Below, piece after piece: positions 50,192 to 59,844 of a stretch of 64,000 bases of DNA. Every line of letters starts with the position of its first letter. Position 1 is the first letter of the stretch. Location of the stretch: positions 26,536 to 90,535 of the forward strand of contig NZMW01000014.1 of NCBI GenBank assembly GCA_002694685.1. The letters are read 5' to 3'. This DNA is from Balneola sp. (lineage in GTDB: Bacteria; Bacteroidota; Rhodothermia; Balneolales; Balneolaceae). The translations under genes were made by a program, and so were the position numbers. The notes beneath the pieces were generated by a model, which did not search any database, had not been told where the DNA came from, and worked only from the letters and a program-made list of their open reading frames with translations.

Positions 50192-53100
50192 TTAATCCTC
50201 TCTTGTCGGGGGGCGCCTGTTGTCATTCGAAATGGTATCAATGAGCTTGTTATAAGGATCAATTCCTGCAGAAGTTGGTTCTTGATCAACCGTAATGGTA
50301 AGCTCATTCAGGATTTCAGTAAATTTATGCTTCTTGAAATAGAGCACCGTTTCTTGACCGGTTGAATCCGTGCCGAACACGCCTACATCAACCCAGTCCT
50401 GCAGCGGCAAAGACTGAACAGGAAGTCGACGGTCTTCGATTTCTATTGCCAGACTATCTCCCGCCTCATTTTTATAGGTTCTCTTTCCGGTCTCACCGGT
50501 TCGATATTTGGAAACCTGAAGGGTAAGGTTCACTTCATACGTGCTGCTATCTATCTCTGAATATGTAGCGTCTCCAACACGATTATCATAAAGAGTAATA
50601 GTCTCAAACATATCTTTGATCAGATACTGAAGTGAATCAGGTGTAGCGTCTTTCAGGTAACCAAGTAGTTCAAGCGATGTGGTGTAAGGAGGTTCCTGAT
50701 AAGCCACTTCATCGATGAAACTGCTAAGGGCTGCATTCAGGTTGTCTTCCCCGATATAATCACTCAGTGCATAAAAAACGAGAGACCCTTTGTTATAATG
50801 AATGTACTGCTGATTCTCATTATAAATGAGAGGAAGTTCTTTTTGAGACTCTAAAGTCCGGCCTGTCAGGTAGCTGTCGAGAGCATCTTTGAGGAAGGTT
50901 CTCATCTGATTTACCCCATGTTCTTTCTCCAGAACTTTAAGGGAGCTGTATTCAGATAAACTTTCAGAAAGCATGGTGGCTCCCTGTACATTTGCCCCAA
51001 TAACCTGATGTGCCCACCACTGGTGAGCCACTTCATGAGCGGTGATACTGAAGGGGTAGTTTACGCCTTCATCATTGGTAGTATCAACTTCAGCAATAAA
51101 GCCAATGGCTTCTGAATATGGAATGGTATTCGCAAAAGATTGGGCGAAGCTTCCGCCTGTTCTTGGAAACTCAATAATGCGTACCTGCTGATGCTGGTAT
51201 GGGCTGTATTCCTCTGTATAATAATCCAGGGACTTCTTAATCCCCTCCATCATATAGTCCAGATTGTACTCGTGCCCCTTGTGGTAGTAGATCTCAAGAG
51301 CTACATCATTCCAGGTATCTTTCACAACTTCAAATTCAGCAGAAATGAAAGAGTAAAAGTTGATCATGGTGCTATCCATTTTATAATGGAAATAACGCCG
51401 GCCATCTTCTTCCCACTCTTCTTGTAGATATCCGGGAGCAATGGCAATTTGTTCGGGACTCGTGCTAATGGTGGTTTCAAACTCGATCCAGTCTGCATCG
51501 TTGGAGATGTAGTTATTCATCCGTGCGACGCTGTCGGTAGGAGGAGCCATGCGGTCTTTAGGTGGAAGGTCATATCGTTCACGGGCATCTTTTCCGGATA
51601 GCTCACCGGATTCTTGATATCCTATTCGTGGAAAAATGGTGTTGTTAATGAAAGTCCCATTTTCACGGATCGGTGAATTATTTCTTAGGATTTCATTGGG
51701 TTTATTTGAAATCGCGAAGGTAAATAGCAAAGTATCGCCGGGCACAAGTGGCTCAGCCAGCTCGTAGATGTGATAGTTCATGGAATCGTCTTCCATTACC
51801 AATTCAAACGGTCTGCTAAAGCCGAATGAGCTTATAGAGTTATTATGATCTATATGAATAGAGTCGATAGGCACATTCGTTTTATTTTTCAGGATGTATG
51901 TACCGGCAACCTGGAAATCCCTTGTTTCGGGAAAAATGTCAAGATTGATGGTGGATGAGGTAATACGGGGCTGTGGGATGTCTTTGTACTTCCCGTAATT
52001 TTTCTCCCATTGAGCTGCTCGCTGTTCTCGTTCTTTGGAAGAAAGCCGTTCGTATTTGATATTATCCACGTAGTAAATCCAGCTTCCGATTGCCAAAAAG
52101 GCTATAAGTGAAAGAGAGAATACTATTTTCAAAGCAGGGGTGAATTCACGCTTCGCATTTTGCAATCGCTCTTTGATACTTCCCGGCAATCCTCGTCGGA
52201 ACAAGATAATTGAGAGTACATAGAATGCAATTCCCAACATCAGCCAGTACGTTTTATAAACGTAATATTCAGTCAGGAAATGCCCGTAGCCATTCATGTC
52301 AGAATAAGGAGTTCCGGGAGCCTGATTGAATTGGAAGACATCCTGCTCAACGCCAATAGAGCCAAGGAAAGAAATCCCAATCGAGATAAGCAGAAGCAGA
52401 ATAAATCCGATGTAGTAATTTTTAAAGAATGAGTGAAAGAGCACTGCGAGCAATCCCCAAATAACGACATGTATCAGCGTGATGGCGTAGAGATCGAACA
52501 GGTAAAGTCCAATTTCAATATTGTAGTATCCGTTAAATAACTGTACTCCAACACCTGCAACCATGATGATAGAAAGCAGAATCATCTGCATCTTGATCAA
52601 AGCGAATAACTTTGAAAGCAAAATGGTCCAGTTTGGCGTTGCCGTTACATGAACAAGTTGGTCCATGTTGGTTGTCCGGCTCCTGTGAATCAGCATTCCG
52701 GCGTAAAGGAATGTCAGGATGTTGATGAACAGGCTAAAAAAGGTTCCCGGCAGCTGCAGCATTTGCCAGGTGACGGGGAGAGTGTCGGTTCCAAAAATTT
52801 CAGCTCCCAGTAAAATCACACTTAACGAGATCAGTAATCCCACAAGGGAGATGATGATGAACGCCCATCCTTTTACAATATATTTGAGGTCGACGTTTGA
52901 AAGCGTCCAGGCTAATTTCAGGTTCTGAATCCATGAAAAATCAAAATTCACCTTAGGCAATGTTACCGTAAGGATGCTGCCAAAGTTTTTCTTGGTAACT
53001 CTTTCAGGAGTATTCTTTTTGAAAAAGTTGAAGGAAAATGCTTCTTGATTAAAACTGAATTTGAAATAGACCAGCGAAAAGATGGCAATCCCAAGTCCGG

Positions 53101-53851
53101 TCCAGATTAGGCGGTTATAGAGTATGATTTCACCCCAAGGGAGTGGATTGACATTCTGTTCAAAAACGGTCCAGTATTCGGCATAATACATGTTGGCCTG
53201 CATTCCGTAGGGATCAAGCAAGGCTGCCAGCATTTTGTTGTCTAAATCCTGAGTTAAATTCTGGGCGAATATTTGGATAAGGAAAAGAGCCAGGATGGTA
53301 ATAAAACCCACATTGATGTTACGTGTGAAGGTAACCACCGCAAACACAATAGCCCCGAAAAAGATCATGTTCGGGATAATGTAGTACAGAAAAGGCTGTA
53401 TGTAATTCACAATATCAAAAGGTCCAAGCAAGTCAGGATTGGTGCCCGGAAAAACTGAACCGATAAGAATACCCAAAGCTGAAGCTACTACAACAAGCGT
53501 GATAATAGTGAGGCCGGAAGCAAATTTAGCGAGTAGATATTCCCATTTTTTAAACGGATAGGAATATAGAACGGAATGCATCTCGCTATCGTAATCCCGA
53601 TAAATGGTACCGCCTACAATAGCGGGCAGGAAGAAATAGACGATCACCGACATTTCACCTAAAATGCCATTAATAGCTAGGGCTGAATTCACTTTAGTGA
53701 GGGAATTCATGCTTACCGTAAGACTTTCAAAAAGTCCGGCTGCACTTATCATGATAAATAATGACAGCAAGAACATGATGCCGGAATAGACATAGAAAGA
53801 TGGCTTGCGAAGCCAATAACGAATCTCAAATGAAAAGATAGTAAAGAACAT
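50192..53851 (-). CDS. ABC permease fused to M1 metallopeptidase
   Basis: A 1219-residue fusion. The N-terminal half has about twelve TM helices arranged as two ABC-2 type permease halves (repeated in about residues 1-260 and 300-560). The C-terminal half is an M1 peptidase with HEVAHQWWAHQ at 939-943 onward and the glutamate region MLSESLSEYSSL, placed on the periplasmic side. The distance to Glu is 19 rather than 18 residues, as in this subfamily. Such fusions are known in Bacteroidota. It pairs with the ATPase gene 18 bases upstream. The substrate is unknown, perhaps peptides. Confidence 0.92.
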   Translation of the reverse strand: MFFTIFSFEIRYWLRKPSFYVYSGIMFLLSLFIMISAAGLFESLTVSMNSLTKVNSALAINGILGEMSVIVYFFLPAIVGGTIYRDYDSEMHSVLYSYPFKKWEYLLAKFASGLTIITLVVVASALGILIGSVFPGTNPDLLGPFDIVNYIQPFLYYIIPNMIFFGAIVFAVVTFTRNINVGFITILALFLIQIFAQNLTQDLDNKMLAALLDPYGMQANMYYAEYWTVFEQNVNPLPWGEIILYNRLIWTGLGIAIFSLVYFKFSFNQEAFSFNFFKKNTPERVTKKNFGSILTVTLPKVNFDFSWIQNLKLAWTLSNVDLKYIVKGWAFIIISLVGLLISLSVILLGAEIFGTDTLPVTWQMLQLPGTFFSLFINILTFLYAGMLIHRSRTTNMDQLVHVTATPNWTILLSKLFALIKMQMILLSIIMVAGVGVQLFNGYYNIEIGLYLFDLYAITLIHVVIWGLLAVLFHSFFKNYYIGFILLLLISIGISFLGSIGVEQDVFQFNQAPGTPYSDMNGYGHFLTEYYVYKTYWLMLGIAFYVLSIILFRRGLPGSIKERLQNAKREFTPALKIVFSLSLIAFLAIGSWIYYVDNIKYERLSSKEREQRAAQWEKNYGKYKDIPQPRITSSTINLDIFPETRDFQVAGTYILKNKTNVPIDSIHIDHNNSISSFGFSRPFELVMEDDSMNYHIYELAEPLVPGDTLLFTFAISNKPNEILRNNSPIRENGTFINNTIFPRIGYQESGELSGKDARERYDLPPKDRMAPPTDSVARMNNYISNDADWIEFETTISTSPEQIAIAPGYLQEEWEEDGRRYFHYKMDSTMINFYSFISAEFEVVKDTWNDVALEIYYHKGHEYNLDYMMEGIKKSLDYYTEEYSPYQHQQVRIIEFPRTGGSFAQSFANTIPYSEAIGFIAEVDTTNDEGVNYPFSITAHEVAHQWWAHQVIGANVQGATMLSESLSEYSSLKVLEKEHGVNQMRTFLKDALDSYLTGRTLESQKELPLIYNENQQYIHYNKGSLVFYALSDYIGEDNLNAALSSFIDEVAYQEPPYTTSLELLGYLKDATPDSLQYLIKDMFETITLYDNRVGDATYSEIDSSTYEVNLTLQVSKYRTGETGKRTYKNEAGDSLAIEIEDRRLPVQSLPLQDWVDVGVFGTDSTGQETVLYFKKHKFTEILNELTITVDQEPTSAGIDPYNKLIDTISNDNRRPPTRED

Positions 53852-53869
53852 AGTAATCGGGCTTAGGGC

Positions 53870-54760
53870 TTATTCTGAAACAACGGATTCATCTTCACGA
53901 AGCGTCACGAAATAGACGTCTTCGAGTTCGGGGCTTTTAGCCTCAAAAGTGTCATCCGGTTTTTGGTCGTTTAAAACCCGAATGTTCAGTGTATTGTCTT
54001 GATTGAAGTTAGAAGAAATGATGTTATAAGTGGCTTCATTAGCTTCAAGATCATCCCGCTCGATTGTTTTCGTCCAGATCTTCCCTTCCAGAGTTTTGAC
54101 TGCCTCTTTTGGCGTGTGGTGACTCAGGATTCTCCCCCCGTTCATAATGGACATGTCGGTGCAAAGCTCTTTCACGTCATCTACAATATGGGTGGAGAAA
54201 ATCACGATGTGGTTGGTTCCAATTTCACGAAGTACATTCAAAAAGCGATGGCGCTCTGAAGGATCAAGTCCTGCGGTAGGCTCATCTACAATAATCAATT
54301 TAGGGTCGTTGAGTAGGAGTTGGGCAATCCCAAAGCGCTGTTTCATTCCCCCGGAATAACCGGCCACACTTTTTCGTCTCACTTCCATAAGGTTAGTAAC
54401 CTCAAGAGCTGTATCCACCATCTGATTTCTCTCACTCTTGTCTGCAATTCCCTTCAAACGGGCAAAATAATGAAGCAGATCTTCGGCCGACATGTTCGGA
54501 TAAACTCCGAATGATTGTGGCAAATATCCCAATACTTTCCGGAGACTATTTTTGTCATTCAGGATGTCAATATCATCTAAGAAAGCAGAGCCTGTATCCG
54601 GAGCCTGCAAAGTAGCGATGGTTCTCATTAAGGTGGATTTACCGGCGCCGTTTGGACCGAGTAGCCCAAACATGCCTGACTCGATTTCGATGGAAACATC
54701 GTCGAGTGCTTTAACCCCGTTTTTGTACGTTTTTGAAATATTGGAAAGTGATAGCTTCAT
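53870..54760 (-). CDS. ABC transporter ATP-binding protein
   Basis: A 296-residue ATPase of the ABC-2 type. Walker A GLLGPNGAGKSTLMRT, Q-loop YLPQSFGVYP, signature YSGGMKQRFGIAQLL, Walker B LIIVDEPTAGLDPSER and H-loop FSTHIVDDV are all intact. The C-terminal ~80 residues are an extra domain common in this family. It is followed directly by the permease/M1 fusion, so the two form an exporter. Confidence 0.95.
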   Translation of the reverse strand: MKLSLSNISKTYKNGVKALDDVSIEIESGMFGLLGPNGAGKSTLMRTIATLQAPDTGSAFLDDIDILNDKNSLRKVLGYLPQSFGVYPNMSAEDLLHYFARLKGIADKSERNQMVDTALEVTNLMEVRRKSVAGYSGGMKQRFGIAQLLLNDPKLIIVDEPTAGLDPSERHRFLNVLREIGTNHIVIFSTHIVDDVKELCTDMSIMNGGRILSHHTPKEAVKTLEGKIWTKTIERDDLEANEATYNIISSNFNQDNTLNIRVLNDQKPDDTFEAKSPELEDVYFVTLREDESVVSE

Positions 54761-54841
54761 AAGTGGCTTTGTTGAATAAAAGTAACAGGTGGGAGTATAA
54801 GTAAAACCAACGGTATTAGCCGAATTAAAAGACGCTAGTAA

Positions 54842-55483
54842 TTAGGAGGGCCTTTCTTGTTTTTTGATGAGCACTACGGTCTTCTCGTACATTATTTCGA
54901 TCCTCTTTTCTTCTTTTCCGATCTCTACTATTCGATGATAGGTCTCTTGAACTTCGCTGATGATGCGTTCACTGTTAATGACGGTGTCTAAATCACCGTC
55001 AGCATCACGGTCTTGAAAAACTTCTTCGAGTCCGGTTTCAAAGTGGAGAATTGTAAACTCGTTGTAGAGCAGATCTTTATAATTGCCAAAAGTCTGAAGA
55101 GTGTATTTTGCGGTATCGTCTTCGAAAGTGAATATCCTTTGTGAATTTCGGGCTTTAAATTTTTGCTGGTTCATGGCCTCTTGGATGCCATAAATATAGA
55201 TTTCATTTGCTTCCTCTAAAGAAAACTCTCCGTATTGAACCAAATCTATGTATCCATCCTGATTGGTATCCATTGAACGAAAAACAGACTCGTTCTGCAC
55301 TAACTGCACCAAATAGTTGTAGCCCTCACCGGTAGGGGCAGATATACTAATAATTTCAAATGGGATATCCTGATAGGTGAATTTAAACTCAGTTCGGCTG
55401 GGCAGTTCTTTGGAGGTTGAGCAACTCAGAAGAGGCAGAAGCCCAAGTAAAAGAAGAGAGGCTATTTTGAGTTTTTGAACCAT
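54842..55483 (-). CDS. Lipoprotein with EF-hand-like calcium-binding loops
   Basis: 213 residues with a lipobox (LLPLLSC). Two loops, DTNQDGYIDLVQ and DRDADGDLDTVI, match the 12-residue DxDxDG calcium-binding pattern. The domain between is a mixed alpha/beta fold that I cannot name. Likely a periplasmic or surface calcium-stabilised protein. It is a single gene upstream of (and read in the same direction as) the ABC operon. Confidence 0.78.
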   Translation of the reverse strand: MVQKLKIASLLLLGLLPLLSCSTSKELPSRTEFKFTYQDIPFEIISISAPTGEGYNYLVQLVQNESVFRSMDTNQDGYIDLVQYGEFSLEEANEIYIYGIQEAMNQQKFKARNSQRIFTFEDDTAKYTLQTFGNYKDLLYNEFTILHFETGLEEVFQDRDADGDLDTVINSERIISEVQETYHRIVEIGKEEKRIEIMYEKTVVLIKKQERPS

Positions 55484-55545
55484 AAGTACCCGCTATCATT
55501 CAGGGGTTACTAAATAGTAACTAATCACGGGCTATTATCAAAGAA

Positions 55546-55575
55546 AAAAGCCCGACTCAAATCAGAATCAGGCTT
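55546..55575 (-). terminator. Terminator of the TolB-like gene
   Basis: The stem AGCCCGACTC/GAATCAGGCT (with G-T pairs) and a T-run on the minus strand lie 25 bases past the stop at 55600. Confidence 0.8.
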
Positions 55576-55599
55576 TAGAAAAAAGTATGTAGTTAGTGG

Positions 55600-56685
55600 C
55601 TAATCTACCCAGTCGGCAACAAACACGTTGGTTGAGCGGTCGCCACCGTTATTGCGGTTAGATGAAAACACGATTTTTTCACCATCCGGCGAAAACATTG
55701 GGAAGGAGTCAAATGTTTCATCAAAGGTGACCTGTTTAAGTCCGGTTCCATCTACATTAATCATGAATATATTAAATGGAAACCCCCGCTGTGATTGGTG
55801 GTTTGATGAGAATACAATTTTTTCTCCGGAAGGATGGAAGTAGGGAGCCCAGTTCGCGTTTCCTAAATCTGTAATTTGTCGAAGTCCGGTTCCATCTACA
55901 TTCACAATAAACAACTCCATGTTAGTAGGCTCTACTAAACCATCTTCTAAGAGAGATTTGTACTTGGTGATTTCCTCCTGAGTTTCCGGTCTTGAAGCAC
56001 GGAATATGAGTTGAGTTCCATCCGGAGAAAAGAACGCTCCGCCATCATAACCAAGTCCGTCTGTTATCTGAATGACATTTGAGCCATCAGTATCCATGAT
56101 AAATAATTCAAGATCTCCTGTTCGGGTAGATGTGAATACAATTTTATCACCTTTTGGAGATACGGTAGGTTCGGCATCATAGCCGGGAGTATCGGTTAGT
56201 TTAGCAATAATATTTCCATTCATATCAGCTTTATAGATATCGTAGCCTTCATATATAGGCCAAACGTAGGCACCAGAAGCTCCCGGAGTTGGAGCTTCGG
56301 GGCATTCAACATTATTGGCATGTGTGGAGGAGTAAACAAAAGTAGAATCTCCAGGCAGGAAGTAAGCACAAGTGGTTCGGCCATTTCCGGTACTTATCAT
56401 AGGTGGCTCAAAGCCGGGTTCTTTTTCAGAAATATCCATATAGAAAATCTGATCACAACCAACACCCCACTCAGGATTATTGGATTGAAAAATCAATTTT
56501 TCACTATCGTAACTCCAATAAGCCTCTGCATTATCACTACCAAAAGTTAGCTGTTGAACATTCTGAAGGTGAACTTCCTGAGCGTATTTCAAGGTATCGG
56601 CTTCAGGGTTATAGGGGGTTTTTTCGGGAGTAGAGGTGCATGAAGTAAAAATAAAAAGTACGAGAGCAGTGACGAGGTATTTCAT
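55600..56685 (-). CDS. TolB-like beta-propeller lipoprotein
   Basis: 361 residues if started at ATG 56685, which opens a lipoprotein signal peptide (MKYLVTALVLFIFTSC). The longer frame from 56754 would prevent export. The mature protein has repeated PD40/WD40-like TolB blades, with SPDG/SPKG-x-KIVFTS motifs about every 45-55 residues (SPKGDKIVFTSTRTGDLELF, FSPDGEKIVFSSNRN), so a six-bladed propeller is expected. It is probably a periplasmic binding or scaffold protein. Confidence 0.9.
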   Translation of the reverse strand: MKYLVTALVLFIFTSCTSTPEKTPYNPEADTLKYAQEVHLQNVQQLTFGSDNAEAYWSYDSEKLIFQSNNPEWGVGCDQIFYMDISEKEPGFEPPMISTGNGRTTCAYFLPGDSTFVYSSTHANNVECPEAPTPGASGAYVWPIYEGYDIYKADMNGNIIAKLTDTPGYDAEPTVSPKGDKIVFTSTRTGDLELFIMDTDGSNVIQITDGLGYDGGAFFSPDGTQLIFRASRPETQEEITKYKSLLEDGLVEPTNMELFIVNVDGTGLRQITDLGNANWAPYFHPSGEKIVFSSNHQSQRGFPFNIFMINVDGTGLKQVTFDETFDSFPMFSPDGEKIVFSSNRNNGGDRSTNVFVADWVD

Positions 56686-56813
56686 AAAATTTGCGGAGAA
56701 GGTATAGTTATAAAATTTTTGATTTAAGATAAGGAAATATGATAAGGCTCCCACGAAATAATTTGTAAGGAATAGGTTTGAAATTGCTCTTGCTGTTGAA
56801 TTGAGTAGAATTA

Positions 56814-57377
56814 ATGGGCATGGAATATTGGAGAAAATCGATTCGGTTGAATGGCTGGGATTACCGGTTCCCGGCGTTTTATTTTATCACGATCTGTACC
56901 AAAAACCGGAATCATTATTTTGGGGAGATTCGGGATGGGGTAACAGGGTTATCTGAACAGGGATGTGCAGCATGGTATTTTTGGAATCAGATTCCCGTTC
57001 ATTTTGACAATGTGAAATTGGATGCATTCGTGGTAATGCCAAATCATGTCCACGGAATCATCCAAATTATCCCCGATGAAAATGGTATTTATATATCCAA
57101 AAACGATGATGTAGAATCGCGCCATGGCGTGATTCTACATCATCGTCGGGAATTTGGTAAACCAATATCGAAATCATTATCGGTTATATGCAATCAATAC
57201 AAGGGTGCGGTTACACGCTGGTGCAATCAAAAAAATTATGAATTTGCATGGCAATCTCGTTTTTATGATCACATCATCCGTAATGAAAAATCATTACAAA
57301 ATATCCGGCAATACATTGAAATGAATCCGGTGAATTGGAAATCAGGCCGGCAACAGGATATCAGTTCCCGATTCTAA
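56814..57377 (+). CDS. RAYT-type transposase (Y1_Tnp family)
   Basis: A 187-residue IS200/IS605-like HUH transposase of the REP-associated (RAYT) group. The HUH motif is MPNHVHGIIQI and the catalytic Tyr is in SVICNQYKGAVTRW. The start LNGWDYRFPAFYFITICTKN, with its basic N-terminus, is typical. Length is normal and the frame intact. The gene carries no left/right IS ends, as expected for RAYTs, but a 44-nt palindrome lies within it. It overlaps the end of the TonB receptor gene by 17 bases on the opposite strand. Activity on REP palindromes is inferred from the family. Confidence 0.9.
   Translation: MGMEYWRKSIRLNGWDYRFPAFYFITICTKNRNHYFGEIRDGVTGLSEQGCAAWYFWNQIPVHFDNVKLDAFVVMPNHVHGIIQIIPDENGIYISKNDDVESRHGVILHHRREFGKPISKSLSVICNQYKGAVTRWCNQKNYEFAWQSRFYDHIIRNEKSLQNIRQYIEMNPVNWKSGRQQDISSRF
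57103..57146. repeat. 44-nt palindrome inside the RAYT gene
   Basis: Arms ACGATGATGTAGAATC and their complement surround a CGCCATGGCG-like centre, with only one G/T mismatched pair. It encodes DDVESRHGVILHHR of the transposase, so the palindrome is both coding and structure-forming. REP palindromes recognised by RAYTs have this look. Confidence 0.85.
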
Positions 57378-59844
57378 ATTGAAGGGTTGCATAAAATGTT
57401 CGGGGGGGAGATGGGATGATTCCTGGTCCGGGGTAACCGGTTGCCCGTCGGGTAAAATACCAGGAATCAAGCACGTTATTGATACCGGTTTCAAGAGATA
57501 AATTTTTATAAGACCAAGACAGAGAGAGGTCGAGAACATCGTAAGCAGGAATGGTTCCCCGAATGCCACTTTGGTTGTCCCGAGCATTTTGTTCTGCATT
57601 TGAGGCATCTGTGTACTGATCTGAGACATAGGTATACTGTATGGAGCCCAGCAGATCTTTATAGCCAAAATTGAACCCAGTTTTGAAGTTGAGTAAGGGG
57701 ACAAATTCTACTTCATTTCCTTCAACACCAGGAATTTTGGAGTCCATATATTTAGAGTTTGTTAAAGCAGTATTGGCGAACACGGTTAGTTTTAGATCTT
57801 GTTTATCTTCTCCAAAAAGAGGGAAAAGGTTTAGCTCAAAAAGACTTTCGATACCGTACATAAATGCTTGCCCAATGTTTCCTCTGTAGCGAACTACTCG
57901 TCCGGTTTCTTCCTCGTTGCCGTCCGCATTTACTATGGTTTCGGCTCTTAACACTTCTCCAATTCGGTTGTTATACAGCAATCCAAAACCTCCTAAATCA
58001 TAAGAGACAGCTTCACCAATTCGGCCTCTAATTCCAAAATCGCTGGTGAATCCGCTTTCATCTGTAATGTTTGGGTCGACCTGAAAAGTTGGGTTTACAA
58101 TGCGGATATCATTGAAAGTGACAGACCGGTAGTTCTGCGAGAAGTTGCCATAAAACTCAGTGGTAGATGAGGGGAGGTAACTCAATCCCGTTCCTAACAA
58201 GATGAAGTTACGTTCAAAATCACGGTCATCTTCAAAGGTTTGGTTTTGGATAGGATTGCCTGCAAGGTCAAAATTGACTCGCTTGAAACTCCCCTCACTT
58301 TGTGTGTTTATGTATTCAAAACGGAAGCCGGGAGTGATGGAAAAGTTATCTTGCAGGTAGAAGATGTTTTCACCAAAGAGAGCCAGATTTTTGTTTGGAA
58401 AGGTGAAGTCGGATTGATTAGGGTAGTTCGGGAATTGTTCATCGGCTAAGGTGAAATCTGCTCCTGAACTTGCTGACCCGGGGCCTTGAATGGAAGTATT
58501 CTTAGACTGATACCATTTAGAGCCAATCAGGAATACAGCATTTTTGGTGCCAATTTTATAACGATTTAAAAGCCTGACTTCAGTCCCCCAATTATTGAAA
58601 TCACCAAGTATCAAATCACGAGGTGCACTTACATCATCCTGCTGAGAAACCCGATTGGTTCGGAAGCCTACAGATTTACGTGATGCATTCAGTCCATAAA
58701 CCAAAACACTGAGTTTCGTTTTAAATGAAAATTCATGCTCGAAATTGAGGGAAGCCAGTTTCCAGTCAACCTCGAACCAGTTCCTTGAACGATTGCTGAA
58801 GGTTGGATCCGTGTAAAACTGAGTATCGGTTAAACCGCCGGGCTGCTGAGCTGTGTAATTCAGATAGGTGAAATCGAGAGCTAACGTAGTTTTATCACTA
58901 ATTTGATAGTCGGTGTATAAATAGACGTTGTCTGATTCAAAGCCGGAATTGGGTCGAAATCCGTCCCCCGATTTGTAGTTATAAAATCCGTAGTAGCCAA
59001 CTTTTCCTGTTGTGCCGCTTAGGCTGTTAAATGAGGTGAAAAGCGCATTTGAGCCAACCGATTGTCTGCTTAAAACTTCAATATTTCGGTCTTTGACTGG
59101 TTTCTTCATTTTGAAATTGACGAGACCGCCAAACTGAGTTCCGTACTGCAGAGAGGCTGCCCCCCGAATCACCTGAATTTCATTTAACCCTTCTGCGGGT
59201 GGAGTGTAGTAGCTTTCCGGATAACCCAAAACGTCAGCGCTGATGTCGTAGCCATTTTGACGGATATTGAAGTTTGATGAACGGTTTGGGTCTAAACCAC
59301 GTCCGCCAATATTTAGCTGAAGTCCCGCATCATTGGATTCAAAGATATTCAACCCTGAAACCTGAGAATATATTTGCCGTGGATTATTTGAAGAGGTGTT
59401 AACGACCATTTGGTCAAGCGAGATAACTTCATTTTTCTTACCGGCAAAAATGGAGGTGCCTTCCACTTCGCGAAGCCTCTTGATAGCAAATATTTTGTCT
59501 CTTTGGTCAATAACAGCAACTTCTGACATTTCCCTGGAAAGCTTTTCAAGTTCAACCCGAACTTTCGCGTTATTGGATCCGGGAACAAATCGGCGGTTTA
59601 TAATTTCGTACCCGAGCTTAAAGAAAAAGAGGTCAAGGTTGCCATAGGGCAGATCATTGATTTCAAAGTATCCATTCTCATCGGTCACATAAGATTTGCC
59701 AGCGGCGTTATTATAAATATCTACTCCTTCGATAGGTTCCCCGGTTCCCTTCTCTGTGATGTAGCCGGAAAATGTTATTTGGGCCCAGCAAGGGGTTGCA
59801 ATCAAAACAAAAAATAGGAACAGACTAAAGTCCTTTAATCTCAT
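57361..59844 (-). CDS. TonB-dependent receptor, iron-chelate type
   Basis: An 827-residue outer-membrane receptor with signal peptide, an N-terminal carboxypeptidase-regulatory-like domain (GYITEKGTGEPIEGVDIYNN), a plug domain (NIGGRGLDPNRSSNFNIRQ, IQVIRGAASLQYGTQFGGLV) and a 22-strand barrel to the end. Its FecA-like plug and its neighbours (HTTM protein, imelysin, DUF4856) point to uptake of iron or heme-like ligands. The specific ligand is unknown. The 59825 gene overlaps its start by 20 bases, so it is co-transcribed with the HTTM protein. Confidence 0.93.
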   Translation of the reverse strand: MRLKDFSLFLFFVLIATPCWAQITFSGYITEKGTGEPIEGVDIYNNAAGKSYVTDENGYFEINDLPYGNLDLFFFKLGYEIINRRFVPGSNNAKVRVELEKLSREMSEVAVIDQRDKIFAIKRLREVEGTSIFAGKKNEVISLDQMVVNTSSNNPRQIYSQVSGLNIFESNDAGLQLNIGGRGLDPNRSSNFNIRQNGYDISADVLGYPESYYTPPAEGLNEIQVIRGAASLQYGTQFGGLVNFKMKKPVKDRNIEVLSRQSVGSNALFTSFNSLSGTTGKVGYYGFYNYKSGDGFRPNSGFESDNVYLYTDYQISDKTTLALDFTYLNYTAQQPGGLTDTQFYTDPTFSNRSRNWFEVDWKLASLNFEHEFSFKTKLSVLVYGLNASRKSVGFRTNRVSQQDDVSAPRDLILGDFNNWGTEVRLLNRYKIGTKNAVFLIGSKWYQSKNTSIQGPGSASSGADFTLADEQFPNYPNQSDFTFPNKNLALFGENIFYLQDNFSITPGFRFEYINTQSEGSFKRVNFDLAGNPIQNQTFEDDRDFERNFILLGTGLSYLPSSTTEFYGNFSQNYRSVTFNDIRIVNPTFQVDPNITDESGFTSDFGIRGRIGEAVSYDLGGFGLLYNNRIGEVLRAETIVNADGNEEETGRVVRYRGNIGQAFMYGIESLFELNLFPLFGEDKQDLKLTVFANTALTNSKYMDSKIPGVEGNEVEFVPLLNFKTGFNFGYKDLLGSIQYTYVSDQYTDASNAEQNARDNQSGIRGTIPAYDVLDLSLSWSYKNLSLETGINNVLDSWYFTRRATGYPGPGIIPSPPRTFYATLQFRIGN

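Noticed and set aside
57103..57146. Intrinsic terminator
   Set aside because: The palindrome is inside an intact coding frame and no T-run follows.
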